DNA from: Symploca sp. SIO2E9
Lineage (GTDB): Bacteria; Cyanobacteriota; Cyanobacteriia; Cyanobacteriales; Coleofasciculaceae
Assembly: GCA_010692645.1 (NCBI GenBank)
Contig: JAAHGS010000010.1
Coordinates: forward strand, 140,543-181,705
Length of the DNA stretch: 41,163 nt
Reading direction: 5' to 3'
Part shown: positions 25,714 through 35,814 of the stretch, piece after piece
Position numbering within the stretch: the first letter of the stretch is position 1
How the letters are laid out: every line of letters begins with the position of its first letter
The notes under the pieces: generated by a model
Told to the model about the DNA's origin: nothing
Seen by the model: the letters and a program-made list of their open reading frames with translations, nothing else
Databases searched by the model: none
Made by a program: the position numbers and the translations under genes

Positions 25714-26976
25714 TTAGATTTTAAGGATTGGGCTAGTTGGCTTAGAATTGGTTTGCTTGCCAGCGACTGTGCATAGTGTTTCTGCTCTTGGGTAAAATAC
25801 CTTTAACTCCTGAGTTAAAACTGAATAGCTTTGTTTTGCGCTTGGGTAAGAGTTCTGATCTATTGCCCGTAACCTTTGCCAAATAGTAAAGCCTAAAAGG
25901 ATAATAGTGCTACCGAGGGTGATGTAAATTGCCGCAGAATTCATAGCTAACAACCTCATCGCTAGGAAGTTAGAAAGCAAGGTAACACTCCAAAGGATTA
26001 TAGCAACACGGCGCTGACCAAAGCCGGAGGCCAACAAACGATGGTGTAGGTGATCCTTGCCAGGAGTAGTTAGGGGATTTTTACAGGCAATTAACCGCCG
26101 CACAAATACCTGGGTAGTATCGAGTACTGGCAAGAACAAAAGAAGAATTAAGGGAATCAGGGCAAAGCCAGTACTTAATTTCAGTTGATCTATAATACTA
26201 GTTGCTGATAGCACATAGCCAAAAAAGTAGGCTCCAGCATCTCCTAGAATAATGCCTGAGGGATGGAAATTATGCCGCAAAAAGCCAAGTGCGGCTCCTC
26301 CCAGCGCTGCTAAGAGTAAAGTTGCCACGGCACTGGTGGGGGATCCAACTGAAACCGCCAATAGGCTCATCGCCGCAATAAAGCTAACTCCCGCTGCCAA
26401 GCCATCCATTCCATCTATTAAGTTAATGGCATTGGTAATTCCCACTACCCAGAGTAAGGTGAGTAAAATTGACAGCAGTGGATCAATAGGGGTACTGAAA
26501 CTAACTTCAATACTTATACCGCTAGCAATTAGCAACAGCGCCGATATAATCTGAACTGAAAAACGAAAGACTGCTGGTAGACCAAATTGGTCGTCAATAA
26601 AACCCACTAGCACTAAAATCGAGGCTCCTAAGAGAATCGTCAGCCCCTTATATAAGACAGCATCGAACTCAATTAGTCCCAATAGGCTCGCCAATACCAC
26701 TGTAGCAATCACAGCAGTGTAGATAGTTAAGCCTCCTGCATTAGCTAAGGGTTCTTGGTTGAGTCGCCGTGAGTTTGGTTGATCTGCCCAACCCACCTTT
26801 AAAGCAAAAGAACGCACTACTGGCATTAAATACCAGGTTACTACCCAGGTTAATCCAAAAGCGAATACTACACTTAGCCAGTTAATGTAACTGGGGTGAG
26901 CAATGCCGATAGAGTGAAGGAGGTTATACACATTAGTTTCTTCCACCTTCATGGCTAGAATGTTTATCTTGAGCAT
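25714..26976 (-). CDS. MraY/WecA-type undecaprenyl-phosphate sugar-1-phosphate transferase
   Basis: The 420-residue polytopic enzyme of the polyprenyl-phosphate hexosamine-1-P transferase family has about eleven helices. DQPNSRRLNQEPLANAGGLT (loop 1), the Asp pair in GFIDDQFGLP, NAINLIDGMDGLAAG and GDAGAYFFGYVLSAT are family motifs. The C-terminal GKDHLHHRLLASGFGQRRV is the loop typical of WecA/TagO-type enzymes and not MraY itself. It would start a lipid-linked glycan at the inner face of the membrane, such as O-antigen or cell-wall polymer. A shorter start at Met9 (26952) is possible. It is alone; a polysaccharide cluster is not seen around it. Confidence 0.85.
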   Translation of the reverse strand: MLKINILAMKVEETNVYNLLHSIGIAHPSYINWLSVVFAFGLTWVVTWYLMPVVRSFALKVGWADQPNSRRLNQEPLANAGGLTIYTAVIATVVLASLLGLIEFDAVLYKGLTILLGASILVLVGFIDDQFGLPAVFRFSVQIISALLLIASGISIEVSFSTPIDPLLSILLTLLWVVGITNAINLIDGMDGLAAGVSFIAAMSLLAVSVGSPTSAVATLLLAALGGAALGFLRHNFHPSGIILGDAGAYFFGYVLSATSIIDQLKLSTGFALIPLILLLFLPVLDTTQVFVRRLIACKNPLTTPGKDHLHHRLLASGFGQRRVAIILWSVTLLSNFLAMRLLAMNSAAIYITLGSTIILLGFTIWQRLRAIDQNSYPSAKQSYSVLTQELKVFYPRAETLCTVAGKQTNSKPTSPILKI

Positions 26977-27143
26977 TTTTATTGCCGCTCATCTGGTATA
27001 ATACTTCCGTACTCGTTCCCTTTATCTCAGGGTCACGCTAACATTTACCAGTTAAGCAGCACATTTCCGGATTTTTGTCTAGATTTTTATCTATAGAAAT
27101 TTCTTATTAATTTTGCAGAGAAGACCCTTTACCATGGCAGAGT

Positions 27144-27401
27144 TCACGATGGCTCCTCCATCTGATCAGTCTTTTCAGATGTAGTAGCTACGGCTTCAAG
27201 ATATTGGCTGTCTAGGAGAAATGCTCCTTGAGCAAAGCGAACTCCCCAATATCCTCCTGGACGCCGATCGAGAATTATACCTTCTTCCCCGATGTGAATT
27301 ACCTCAGGAGGTCTTAACATCGGCATGGGTTCAGCTGTCTTGACATAGCTTGGTAGTTTGATTACCCGAACGCGATCGCCAACTTTAAATTCTGTAGACA
27401 T
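27144..27401 (-). CDS. sipA: SipA, DUF3148 regulatory protein
   Basis: The 85-residue SH3-like protein carries the family signature LPSYVKTAEPMPMLRPPEV followed by GEEGIILDRRPGGYWGVRF and GAFLLDSQYLE. SipA was described in cyanobacteria as an interaction partner that stimulates the sensor kinase NblS, which controls light and nutrient stress genes. The C-terminal 15 residues are an acidic tail. The start ATG is clear, and the gene has a HIP1 site near its 5' end. It is monocistronic. Confidence 0.85.
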   Translation of the reverse strand: MSTEFKVGDRVRVIKLPSYVKTAEPMPMLRPPEVIHIGEEGIILDRRPGGYWGVRFAQGAFLLDSQYLEAVATTSEKTDQMEEPS

Positions 27402-27577
27402 AGATTATCTATATATTTATTATTTTTTTACAGAGAAACAAGCAAAACCCTCATCTTTCAAGGGTGAGATGAAGGAGCAAAGGGGATTCTAATTTAAAAA
27501 TTGATGATTTGATTGTACTCCCTCTGCCTCCCCTGCTCTTCCTGGAATTGGATATTTTTTTGTAAGTTCCTCAATAA

Positions 27578-28651
27578 CTAGGGCGCTTGCCAAATGCGCT
27601 GGTGATATTGCTCTATATCTGCATAAGGGTCTGGGGCATTGTGGGAGTGAGAGTGGTCATGAGTATGCCCTTGATGGTGGTGATGGTGGTGGGAATGTCC
27701 GTGACTATTGCCGTGACTAACTGCTGAGAGTCGAAACTTACACATCTCGCAATTCATCTGCACCTGCCCCAGTTGAGTCTCAATTTCTCGCTCCCTGAGA
27801 ATAGATAGTAGCTGAGGTTGAATACCCATTTCCGGCAGACAGTTGATGGTAAGCTCTGGATATTGTTCCTGTTGCTGAGCAGTGGTCTCAAAAATCTTCT
27901 TAACCAGAAGACCTATAAATAGGAAGTATGGCACAACAATAATCCGCTTTGGTTGGTAGAGTCTGGCACGACGGAAGCCTTCTTCTAGACGAGGATGAGT
28001 AATACCGATAAAGCAAGTTTCAACAGTTTTATAACCGCTTCCTTCCCAGAGGATACGAGCCATTTTGTAGACATCGCCATTAGCATCGGGATCAGAGGAG
28101 CCCCTCCCCACAAATAGCAAAACAGTATCTTGGCGATTGTCGATGTTGGCTGATTCCCTGGTGGAAGCCTGAGAATGTAAATTGGGGATGGGGGACAGAG
28201 GTGATTGAGAGCTCAGTACTTTAGAGTTTCCCTGTTTCTCTAAGGGCTGATCAAGTTCGGCAAGTCGATTGCGCCATAAGTCCAGAATCGAGTTTGTAAT
28301 TCCAAAATGACGCCCATAGTAAAACTTTACTTGGGGATGTCTCCTTCTAGCTTGGTCTAACTCGTTGGTAACGTCAAATTTGTTGTGTCGGGCTGCAAAT
28401 AGCAAAATCGGTAGGGCTGAAATTTCGGTGTAACCTTGTTCCACGCATTGGTCTACTCCCTCCTGAATTGTCGGACCTGTAAGTTCTAAAAAACAAGGCA
28501 CGACTGGTCGAGATGGGTCTAGAGTATGATAAGTTTTGGCAAAATCGAGGAAAGTCTGACATCCTTTTTGATCCCTGGTGCCATGACCAATCATTAACAA
28601 GGGACGTTGTAGCGGTAGGGGGGGCAAAGAAAGTGATTTGGAGTTGATCAC
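27578..28651 (-). CDS. Sirohydrochlorin chelatase (CbiX/SirB type) with histidine-rich tail
   Basis: The 357-residue class II chelatase is made of two tandem CbiX domains. The first begins [20 protein letters not shown] with [16 protein letters not shown], and the second begins [20 protein letters not shown] with [13 protein letters not shown]. They are joined by a variable linker (about 135-170). It inserts Fe or Co into sirohydrochlorin for siroheme or cobalamin. The C-terminus has a His-rich run ([20 protein letters not shown]) preceded by CEMC, a probable metal-storage or delivery tail known in this family. The gene ends upstream of a DUF4126 gene by 46 bp on the same strand, so the two may form an operon. 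Confidence 0.9.
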   Translation of the reverse strand: MINSKSLSLPPLPLQRPLLMIGHGTRDQKGCQTFLDFAKTYHTLDPSRPVVPCFLELTGPTIQEGVDQCVEQGYTEISALPILLFAARHNKFDVTNELDQARRRHPQVKFYYGRHFGITNSILDLWRNRLAELDQPLEKQGNSKVLSSQSPLSPIPNLHSQASTRESANIDNRQDTVLLFVGRGSSDPDANGDVYKMARILWEGSGYKTVETCFIGITHPRLEEGFRRARLYQPKRIIVVPYFLFIGLLVKKIFETTAQQQEQYPELTINCLPEMGIQPQLLSILREREIETQLGQVQMNCEMCKFRLSAVSHGNSHGHSHHHHHHQGHTHDHSHSHNAPDPYADIEQYHQRIWQAP

Positions 28652-28696
28652 GTTTGTATTGAAGATCCAAAGTATTTAAGGAAGACGATTCTCAGC

Positions 28697-29278
28697 TTAC
28701 AACCTCAAGCTGCGACGACGCTTGAGATCAGAATTTTTTCCCAGATACCAGTTATACCACTGTTGAGAACTGCCAATTGCTAGCCACAAGAGGACTAAAG
28801 CAATTAATCCTCCCTGACGCGGGGCATCAAAGGCAAAGATTACTAGAGCAATACACAAAAAATCTTGAATCCAAACAGCCCATAGTGGCAAGCCCTGCAG
28901 GCGATAGAACCAGCCAACCTGAACTAGTTGAAGTACTAGCGCTAATAAACTACTGACTATACCAACTATCCAGACAAAGGCAGTTGGTGCTTGGGCTGCT
29001 TGGGCGATGGCAATGCCCATAATGGCTCCGACAACAGGACTCAACAGCAGCTGAGAAAGTTGTAAGAACCGTTGTCCCAAAAGCTTTTTGGAGGCAAACA
29101 GTTCAAATAATGACCAGCTAGTGAGGATACCTAATAAGACCGATGGATTAATCAGAGACAGCAGTGGCACACTAGACCAAAGTTGATCACTATGCCACAG
29201 ACCAATTACTAACAGGGGCAGGGCAATTCTCATTCCTGCTGCCGCTGAGGCTGAGAGTGCCGCTAGAAGTTCAATCAT
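28697..29278 (-). CDS. DUF4126 membrane protein
   Basis: This hydrophobic protein of 193 residues (from ATG 29278) has six or so helices. MIELLAALSASAAAGMRIAL and LWSSVPLLSLINPSVLLGIL, followed by TSWSLFELFASKKLLGQR, fit the DUF4126 family. The reading frame extends upstream to a GTG at 29398, but the extra 40 residues are polar and unlike the family. The function is unknown. It is upstream of the chelatase gene on the same strand and 46 bp away, suggesting co-transcription. Confidence 0.75.
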   Translation of the reverse strand: MIELLAALSASAAAGMRIALPLLVIGLWHSDQLWSSVPLLSLINPSVLLGILTSWSLFELFASKKLLGQRFLQLSQLLLSPVVGAIMGIAIAQAAQAPTAFVWIVGIVSSLLALVLQLVQVGWFYRLQGLPLWAVWIQDFLCIALVIFAFDAPRQGGLIALVLLWLAIGSSQQWYNWYLGKNSDLKRRRSLRL

Positions 29279-29398
29279 TCTTGTCTTCTGCCATAAACTG
29301 AGTTGATCAAAAGGGGCCCTTAAGAACTCTGACACGTTCTCAATTCCACTGGGAATGCCCACCACTTTTGAGGGAGACGAAACATTGCTCCTAAACAC

Positions 29399-29974
29399 AG
29401 AAATTGATATTTTGATTATTGATACTTATTCTTTGGTGAAGATAAACATCAATTGTGATTATTATGCAGCTAGCTTCCTAGCCAAGCTCTCTATTTAGAC
29501 ATACCACTGCTTCAATTGCCGCCAACTGCCCTCTTGTGTGTCAGCACAAAATAAAGGTCTAAATAATCGGCAACAGCAGTTAGTGCCTAGAATAGTGAAA
29601 CAATCCTTATTTTAATTTAACACAATATAAGTAACATATAGTTACGTTTAACTGTTATTTAATTCAGTCAGATGAAATAATTAAGGAAGTACTCTTGTTA
29701 ACCGTCAGCCCTCTAGTTCTTAGTGATGAGCAAGCAGTCGTTGGTCTCAGGCACAAGCGCGATTATTCGTCTGTTGCGAAACTGGCGGTTTTCAAAAATG
29801 ACCAAATACTATTTGACTGGCACTGTGATCTGGTAGTTCGACAAATTCTCTTCCTAGAGATTTAGTAAGTTATCTGGAAAAGTTGGCAGTTTTGATTTAA
29901 TAACTCTCGTTTTAATCTTTCCTAGGAATGGAATCTTAATCCCAGTCTAGTCAAGTTAAAGGAGGAACTGAAAA
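29399..29974. other. Long upstream region of the glutamate dehydrogenase gene
   Basis: A 576-bp gap separates divergent genes. It contains an exact GTAAC-N5-GTTAC palindrome at 29631-29645, an ATTTAGAC/GTCTAAAT pair near 29490-29560, and a strong AAAGGAGG ribosome-binding site at 29958-29965 just before the start of the next gene. No ORF or tRNA is visible. Regulatory function of the palindrome is a guess. Confidence 0.5.
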
Positions 29975-31261
29975 ATGTCTGATTCATTATTTTCAGATGC
30001 CAGTAAAAGACTGGAAATAGCAATGAAATACGTCTCAGTTTCTGAGGATGCAATTGAACGTTTGAAGTATCCAAAAGCAAGCTTAACTGTTTCAATTCCA
30101 GTCCGTATGGATGATGGCTCTTTAAGAATCTTTCAGGGCTATAGGGTGCGTTATGACAACACCAGAGGTCCAGCCAAAGGCGGCGTGCGTTATCATCCAA
30201 ATGTTACCCTTGATGAAGTCCAATCCTTGGCGTTTTGGATGACTTTTAAATGTGCTGTTCTTAATCTACCATTTGGTGGTGGTAAAGGAGGAATTACACT
30301 CAACCCTAAAGAATTATCAAAACTAGAATTAGAACGTTTAAGTCGTGCTTACATAGATGCGATCGCTGACTTTATTGGTCCTGATGTAGATATTCTCGCT
30401 CCTGATGTTTACACTAACTCAATGATCATGGGCTGGATGATGGATCAATATTGCATCATCCGCCGTCGAATTGACCTAGCAGTTGTCACTGGAAAACCGC
30501 TCTCGATTGGGGGAAGTATTGGTCGCAATGAGGCTACCGCTACTGGTGCTTTTTTCGCAATTCAATCACTAATGCCCAAATTTGAGCAACACCCAAGCCA
30601 GAGTACTGTTGCCGTGCAAGGTTTTGGCAAGGTTGGTGCTGCACTGGCACAATTGCTTTCTCAAGCTGGTTATAAAGTAGTTGCTGTCAGCGATTCTCAA
30701 GGAGCAATTTATTCAAAAAAAGGACTAGACATTCCTAGTATTCGGCAATATAAAACAGCTGCGAAAGGGATAAAAGCTGTCTACTGTAAAGGCAGCGTCT
30801 GCAACATTGTTGAACATGAGGTCTTGACTAATCAAGAGCTTTTAGCTTTAGATGTTGATATCCTAATTCCAGCTGCTTTGGAAAATCAAATTACCGAGGC
30901 AAATGTCAATGATATCAAAGCCAAATATATCTTTGAAGTAGCTAATGGACCGACAACTTCTACAGCTGACAAAATTTTGGAATCAAAGGGAATCTACGTT
31001 TTTCCCGATATTTTAGTCAATGCTGGCGGCGTCACTGTTAGTTATTTTGAATGGCTACAAAACCGGAGTGGACATTATTGGAAGTTGGAGGAAGTTAATC
31101 AGCGTCTGAAAGAAAAAATGGTGGAGGAGACTGAAAAAATTTGGTCAATCACTCAGAAACTAGATGTTTCAATGCGAACAGCAGCCTATATTCATGCTCT
31201 AAATCGGCTTGGGGAATCCCTAGATGCTGGTGGTACTAGAGATTACTACATTAATAGTTAA
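29975..31261 (+). CDS. gdhA: Glutamate dehydrogenase (Glu/Leu/Phe/Val dehydrogenase family)
   Basis: The enzyme makes glutamate from 2-oxoglutarate and ammonium, or the reverse, with NAD(P)H. The 428-residue protein has GPAKGGVRYHPNV and LPFGGGKGGITLNPKEL, containing the substrate-binding and catalytic lysines, and DILAPDVYTNSMIMGWMMD with the catalytic Asp. The Rossmann block AVQGFGKVGAALAQLL follows, then ANGPTTSTADKIL and PDILVNAGGVTVSYFEWLQN. The length fits the hexameric class. AAAGGAGG nine bases before the ATG indicates efficient translation. It is monocistronic. Confidence 0.9.
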   Translation: MSDSLFSDASKRLEIAMKYVSVSEDAIERLKYPKASLTVSIPVRMDDGSLRIFQGYRVRYDNTRGPAKGGVRYHPNVTLDEVQSLAFWMTFKCAVLNLPFGGGKGGITLNPKELSKLELERLSRAYIDAIADFIGPDVDILAPDVYTNSMIMGWMMDQYCIIRRRIDLAVVTGKPLSIGGSIGRNEATATGAFFAIQSLMPKFEQHPSQSTVAVQGFGKVGAALAQLLSQAGYKVVAVSDSQGAIYSKKGLDIPSIRQYKTAAKGIKAVYCKGSVCNIVEHEVLTNQELLALDVDILIPAALENQITEANVNDIKAKYIFEVANGPTTSTADKILESKGIYVFPDILVNAGGVTVSYFEWLQNRSGHYWKLEEVNQRLKEKMVEETEKIWSITQKLDVSMRTAAYIHALNRLGESLDAGGTRDYYINS

Positions 31262-31767
31262 CTCTTGCCACAGAAGTTAACTATATAATAGGGAAGAAAG
31301 GATAAGGAAGTTTGGGAAGATAGGTCGGAAAGAATGTATACAAAAATCCTCTCTTCCCCTCTCCCCCTCTCCCCATCTCCCCGAGCCATCTCCCCGAGCC
31401 ATCCCCCCCTCCCATAACCACAAAAGACGGCAAACACAACTAAATCTTTACGGTTCGCCCCAATACCGAAAGTCATTGATTTTCTTACATTAGACACAGT
31501 AAAAGCAATCAGCAGTATGCAGTACATGAACGCCAGCAGCACTGTAGGGGAGAAAGAAGGTGGTGGTTGCTCTCATGGTCCAACCGTCCAGTCTCAGGTT
31601 CGGGAACCCCCCCTTCATGAGACAGACTAATCATGATCACTATAGAGATCGGTTTCAAATTTAATGGTGTTGAAGCTGGCAAAAGCTGTTGCTCAAACCC
31701 TCCGATGGTTCCATGAAGTTCCCCCAATCCACCAATATTTGTAGTTAAAAGAACCTGGAAGACTCCT
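31262..31767. other. Intergenic region before dnaK
   Basis: A degenerate CTCCCC/CCGAGCCAT pyrimidine-rich repeat spans about 31349-31410. The rest is likely the leader and promoter of dnaK. I see no CIRCE element and no confident sigma-factor motif. Two long reading frames on the minus strand here are not protein-like. Confidence 0.5.
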
Positions 31768-33696
31768 ATGGCAAAAGTTGTTGGAATTGATTTAGGTACA
31801 ACTAACTCCTGCGTAGCAGTAATGGAAGGTGGCAAACCCACCGTTATTGCTAATGCAGAAGGTTTCCGGACTACACCTTCAGTTGTAGCCTATACCAAAA
31901 ACGGCGATCGCTTAGTTGGTCAAATCGCCAAGCGTCAGGCGGTGATGAACCCTGAAAACACTTTCTACTCCGTCAAACGCTTCATCGGACGCAGACATAG
32001 CGAAGTTACTACTGAAACCACCGAAGTTTCCTACAAAGTCCTCAAGGTTGGCGACAACGTTAAGATCGACTGCCCAGCTCAAAGTAAGCAGTTTGCACCA
32101 GAGGAAATTTCTGCCCAGGTACTGCGCAAACTCGTGGACGACGCCAGCAAGTACCTAGGTGAAACTGTTACTCAAGCAGTTATTACTGTTCCTGCTTACT
32201 TCAATGACTCTCAGCGTCAAGCTACCAAGGATGCTGGTAGGATTGCCGGGGTTGAAGTGTTGCGGATCATTAACGAACCAACTGCTGCTTCTCTTGCCTA
32301 TGGCTTAGATAAGAAGAGCAATGAAACCATTCTGGTGTTTGACTTGGGTGGTGGTACCTTCGATGTCTCCATTCTCGAAGTCGGCGACGGTGTTTTTGAA
32401 GTGTTGGCAACTTCTGGTGATACTCACCTTGGTGGTGACGACTTCGACAAGAAAATTGTTGATTACTTAGCTTTAGAATTTCAGAAGACAGAAGGTATAG
32501 ACCTACGCAAAGACAAGCAAGCCCTCCAACGTCTAACAGAGGCTGCTGAAAAAGCTAAAATTGAACTTTCTAGTGTTACCCAGGCTGATATAAACTTGCC
32601 CTTTATCACCGCTACTCAGGAAGGGCCCAAGCACCTGGACATGACCTTGACCAGGGCTAAGTTTGAAGAACTCTGCTCTGATTTAATTGACCGCAGCAGT
32701 ATCCCTGTAGAAAACGCGCTACGCGACGCTAAAATCGAAAGGGGAGCCATTGACGAAATCGTCTTGGTAGGCGGTTCCACCAGGATTCCCGCAGTACAAG
32801 AGTTGGTTAAGCGAATACTGGGTAAGGAACCCAACCAAAGTGTTAACCCAGATGAAGTTGTAGCTGTAGGTGCAGCTATTCAAGGAGGGGTCCTTGCCGG
32901 TGAAGTAAAGGATATTCTGCTGCTAGATGTCACGCCCCTGTCCCTAGGTGTGGAAACCTTGGGTGGTGTCATGACCAAGATTATTCCTCGCAACACCACT
33001 ATCCCTACCAAGAAGTCGGAAACCTTCTCTACTGCTGTCGATGGTCAGACTAATGTAGAAATCCACGTCCTTCAGGGTGAACGTGAGATGTCAAATGACA
33101 ACAAGAGCCTGGGTACCTTCCGTCTAGATGGTATTCCTCCTGCTCCTCGTGGTGTTCCCCAAATTGAAGTTACCTTCGACATTGATGCTAACGGTATCCT
33201 TAACGTTAATGCTAAGGACAGAGGTACTGGTAAAGAGCAATCAATCAGCATTACTGGCGCTTCCACTCTACCTGATGAGGAAGTCGATCGCATGGTTAAG
33301 GAAGCTGAATCCAATGCTGCTGCTGATAAAGAGCGTCGCGAGAAAATCGACCGCAAGAATCAAGCAGATTCTCTCGCCTACCAGGCAGAGAAACAACTCA
33401 GTGAATTGGGCGACAAAGTTCCAGAGGCTGATAAAACTAAGATAGAAGGACTCATTAAAGATTTGCGAGAAGCGGTTGAGAAAGAAGACGACGAGAAGAT
33501 TAAAACTTTGACCACTGAGTTGCAACAAGCCCTCTACAGCATTAGCGCTAATCTCTATCAACAACAAGGCGGTGATGCTGGTGCTGATGCTGGTGATAGT
33601 GCTGGTGCTGGTGCTGGTGCTGGTGCTGGTGCTGGCTCTAGCAGTTCAGGTGGCGGTGACGATGTGATTGATGCTGAGTTCTCAGAAACTAAATAG
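31768..33696 (+). CDS. dnaK: Molecular chaperone DnaK (DnaK2-type)
   Basis: This is a 642-residue Hsp70. The ATPase domain has [40 protein letters not shown] and [14 protein letters not shown]. The linker [14 protein letters not shown] leads into the substrate domain with [15 protein letters not shown]. It ends [12 protein letters not shown], typical of the main cyanobacterial DnaK. The lid tail carries an Ala-Gly dipeptide run (AGAGAGAGAGAG) encoded by GCTGGT repeats, unusually regular. It works with DnaJ and GrpE, neither of which is adjacent. A strong terminator follows. The DnaK2 label is from recalled similarity. Confidence 0.95.
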   Translation: MAKVVGIDLGTTNSCVAVMEGGKPTVIANAEGFRTTPSVVAYTKNGDRLVGQIAKRQAVMNPENTFYSVKRFIGRRHSEVTTETTEVSYKVLKVGDNVKIDCPAQSKQFAPEEISAQVLRKLVDDASKYLGETVTQAVITVPAYFNDSQRQATKDAGRIAGVEVLRIINEPTAASLAYGLDKKSNETILVFDLGGGTFDVSILEVGDGVFEVLATSGDTHLGGDDFDKKIVDYLALEFQKTEGIDLRKDKQALQRLTEAAEKAKIELSSVTQADINLPFITATQEGPKHLDMTLTRAKFEELCSDLIDRSSIPVENALRDAKIERGAIDEIVLVGGSTRIPAVQELVKRILGKEPNQSVNPDEVVAVGAAIQGGVLAGEVKDILLLDVTPLSLGVETLGGVMTKIIPRNTTIPTKKSETFSTAVDGQTNVEIHVLQGEREMSNDNKSLGTFRLDGIPPAPRGVPQIEVTFDIDANGILNVNAKDRGTGKEQSISITGASTLPDEEVDRMVKEAESNAAADKERREKIDRKNQADSLAYQAEKQLSELGDKVPEADKTKIEGLIKDLREAVEKEDDEKIKTLTTELQQALYSISANLYQQQGGDAGADAGDSAGAGAGAGAGAGSSSSGGGDDVIDAEFSETK

Positions 33697-33773
33697 GTTA
33701 GAGGTTTGAGAGCTTAGCACTCAACTTTCTCTTTTAAGTAAATGCTCTGATTTATTACCCCATTGACTTTATT

Positions 33774-33806
33774 CCCCCATCCCTAATTAACTAGGGTGGG
33801 GTTTTT
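33774..33806 (+). terminator. dnaK terminator
   Basis: CCCCATCCCTA and TAGGGTGGGG form a stem with one bulged base and a 6-nt loop, followed by five T. It lies 77 bp past the dnaK stop. Confidence 0.9.
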
Positions 33807-33887
33807 CAGACTTTCATTGCTTGAAAAACGTGGGCTTTGCTTACTATTGTGTAAAGAAATACGGGGTTTAAGACCCAGGAGGATGTG

Positions 33888-33968
33888 ATGACCATAGAAG
33901 TAGTCTTAGCTTTAATCGCCTTTGGCGTTCTTTTTGTATTGATGATGCCTGAACTTATTAACAAATAA
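33888..33968 (+). CDS. 26-residue single-helix membrane peptide
   Basis: An AGGAGG five bases before the ATG gives a very strong ribosome-binding site. The peptide MTIEVVLALIAFGVLFVLMM ends PELINK, a single hydrophobic helix with a short polar tail. It is too short for most gene callers. It lies after the dnaK terminator and 19 bp before the HDAC-family gene, so it is probably co-transcribed with that gene. I do not recognise it as a known photosystem or cytochrome subunit. Confidence 0.5.
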   Translation: MTIEVVLALIAFGVLFVLMMPELINK

Positions 33969-33987
33969 TCAAAGAAGGACCTCACCT

Positions 33988-34905
33988 ATGCTACCAGTCA
34001 TTTACTCGGATGAGTTTCTCAAACACGATACTGGTCGCTTTCACCCGGAGCGGCCAGAACGTCTCAGGGCGATTGTTGATGCCGTCAAAGCAGCGCCTTG
34101 GGCTGACAAAATTGAGTGGCTGCTGCCGACGTCTGTGGAAACTCGTCGAGTAATGTCTCTGGTGCAAAAAATTCATGCCCAAGACTACATTGAGACAGTT
34201 GAGCAAATTGCTACTGGTGGTGGCGGTATGCTAGATAGTGATACGCCGATTTCCTCACGCAGTTATGATCTTGCTATGCTAGCAGTTAGTGCCTGGTTAG
34301 ATGGTGTTGACCAGGTTTTGACTGCTAACAACCCAGCCTTTGTTCTGGCACGTCCTCCTGGTCATCATGCTGAGTACCATACTGGCATGGGATTTTGCCT
34401 TTTTTCTAATGCTGCGATTGCCGCTGAGTACGCCCTCACACAACCTAGTGTGCAGAAGGTTGCAATTTTGGACTGGGATGTTCATCACGGCAATGGTACG
34501 CAGCAGATTGTTGAGAGTGATGCTCGTATCGCCTACTGTTCACTGCATCAATTTCCCTGCTATCCTGGCACTGGTAGGGCTGATGAACGGGGACTCCACA
34601 ATAATGTACTTAATTTGCCAATGCCGCCAGGGAGTACCTTGGCTGATTACCAGCCAAGGTTTGAGGAGGAAGTAATTCCCTTTTTACATAATTTTCAACC
34701 AGATTTATTAATTGTCAGTGCCGGATATGATGCTAATGCAGCTGATCCTCTAGCAGGGATTATGCTACAGCCAGAAGATTATGGGCTGTTTACGACTTAC
34801 TGTTTAGAGTTGACTCGTCGTATTATATTTGGTCTCGAAGGTGGTTATGAACTCAATACCCTGGCTCAGTCCGTGGTGGCAACAATTGAAAGTTGTTTAG
34901 CTTAA
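33988..34905 (+). CDS. Histone deacetylase family protein (acetylpolyamine/amide hydrolase-like)
   Basis: The 305-residue zinc hydrolase of the arginase/deacetylase fold shows RPPGHHAEYHTGMGFCLFSN (catalytic His-His pair), LDWDVHHGNGTQQI (zinc ligands Asp and His), SAGYDANAADPLAG (second Asp) and GLEGGYELNTL near the end. The first residues YSDEFLKHDTGRFHPERPER are typical of bacterial class II-like members. The substrate in bacteria may be acetylated polyamines or proteins. GAAGGA lies a few bases before the ATG. It is preceded by the small membrane peptide, with no other partner. Confidence 0.9.
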   Translation: MLPVIYSDEFLKHDTGRFHPERPERLRAIVDAVKAAPWADKIEWLLPTSVETRRVMSLVQKIHAQDYIETVEQIATGGGGMLDSDTPISSRSYDLAMLAVSAWLDGVDQVLTANNPAFVLARPPGHHAEYHTGMGFCLFSNAAIAAEYALTQPSVQKVAILDWDVHHGNGTQQIVESDARIAYCSLHQFPCYPGTGRADERGLHNNVLNLPMPPGSTLADYQPRFEEEVIPFLHNFQPDLLIVSAGYDANAADPLAGIMLQPEDYGLFTTYCLELTRRIIFGLEGGYELNTLAQSVVATIESCLA

Positions 34906-35197
34906 ATATTCCTGGTTGTGCTGGATCATAAAGTTTCTCAAGAAACTGGCTATGGTAAATAGTTATCTTTGCTCAAAACTTTATTTATTAAAATTTTATA
35001 AGTTAGGGAATTGTTTTTTAGTTTATACAACTAGATGTTTAATTGCTAATGCTTAGTTTTAGTAAAGAAGAAGTCACTTATTAAGATACTAAGTATACAA
35101 TAAATAAGAGTTCTGAGGTCAAGAAATATCCTTGGCAGATAGATAAATAATAATATTAATCATAACAAGATGATTTGCCAGCTTAGGTCATTGTAAG

Positions 35198-35707
35198 ATG
35201 ACAGATAATGCTCTTATTCCCAAACCAACAGTCCAACCGACTGAAATTGTAAATAGGTTACAGAGTGGACAAAGGCTTAGGGTTAATGGTTGTCGTGGCA
35301 ACGCAATCATTATTTGCCATCGCCACCATTCAGAACTTGCAGGTCCTGGTGCTGCAGTCGGTGGTGTTTTTGATCTTGACTGCGATCGAGTTATCCCTGT
35401 CGGCAAAATATCTATTGTCTATCCCCAATCACGCTTAGAGCGGCATAATTCCTATATCTTAAGGCAAAAATGGATTCTCTTTACTCAAAAGGCAATGGAG
35501 AGTTACGTTCCTCTACAGCGTGCCAAAAATTTGCTAATCCTACTTGAAAAATACTTTGAGCCGCAACTCATTGACCCCTTATCTGACGAAATCCTCGCTC
35601 AATTAGTGGGAGTTTTGCCAAAAACAATTGGTGCAGTGCGTCAATCCCTAAAATCTCGGCAGGAGCAGAAATTGCACAAGTTGCATCCAGTAATCTCTAA
35701 ATATTGA
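35198..35707 (+). CDS. Hypothetical protein, possible winged-helix C-terminus
   Basis: The function is unknown. The 169-residue protein contains a beta-rich first half (NAIIICHRHH, VGGVFDLDCDRVIPVGKISI) and a helical second half. DEILAQLVGVLPKTIGAVRQ near residue 130 resembles the recognition part of a Crp-like winged helix, so it may bind DNA. The AGVFDLD part suggests a ligand or cap domain, uncertain. It runs directly into serA: its stop is about 107 bp before the serA ATG, and the frames overlap if serA is read from the TTG at 35704. The pair is probably one transcript. Confidence 0.55.
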   Translation: MTDNALIPKPTVQPTEIVNRLQSGQRLRVNGCRGNAIIICHRHHSELAGPGAAVGGVFDLDCDRVIPVGKISIVYPQSRLERHNSYILRQKWILFTQKAMESYVPLQRAKNLLILLEKYFEPQLIDPLSDEILAQLVGVLPKTIGAVRQSLKSRQEQKLHKLHPVISKY

Positions 35708-35814
35708 CCCTGTTGCTGTTAAGTTGTCAACACATATACTTGCTTGGAGATCAATCGCCTATTAAAATAGCGGGGCGTGTTGTGCGTAGCCCATTTCAAC
35801 CCCTCTTGCAGTTC

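Noticed and set aside
29631-29645. NtcA binding site before gdhA
   Set aside because: The spacing between GTA and TAC is nine, not eight, and no matching -10 box was found, so it is kept only as an unassigned palindrome.
31258-31841. Two minus-strand frames before dnaK
   Set aside because: They cross low-complexity repeats and the dnaK start; no protein-like pattern.
34906-35197. tRNA or small gene in the gap before 35198
   Set aside because: AT-rich sequence without cloverleaf pairing, GTTCGA-type T loop or a coding frame.
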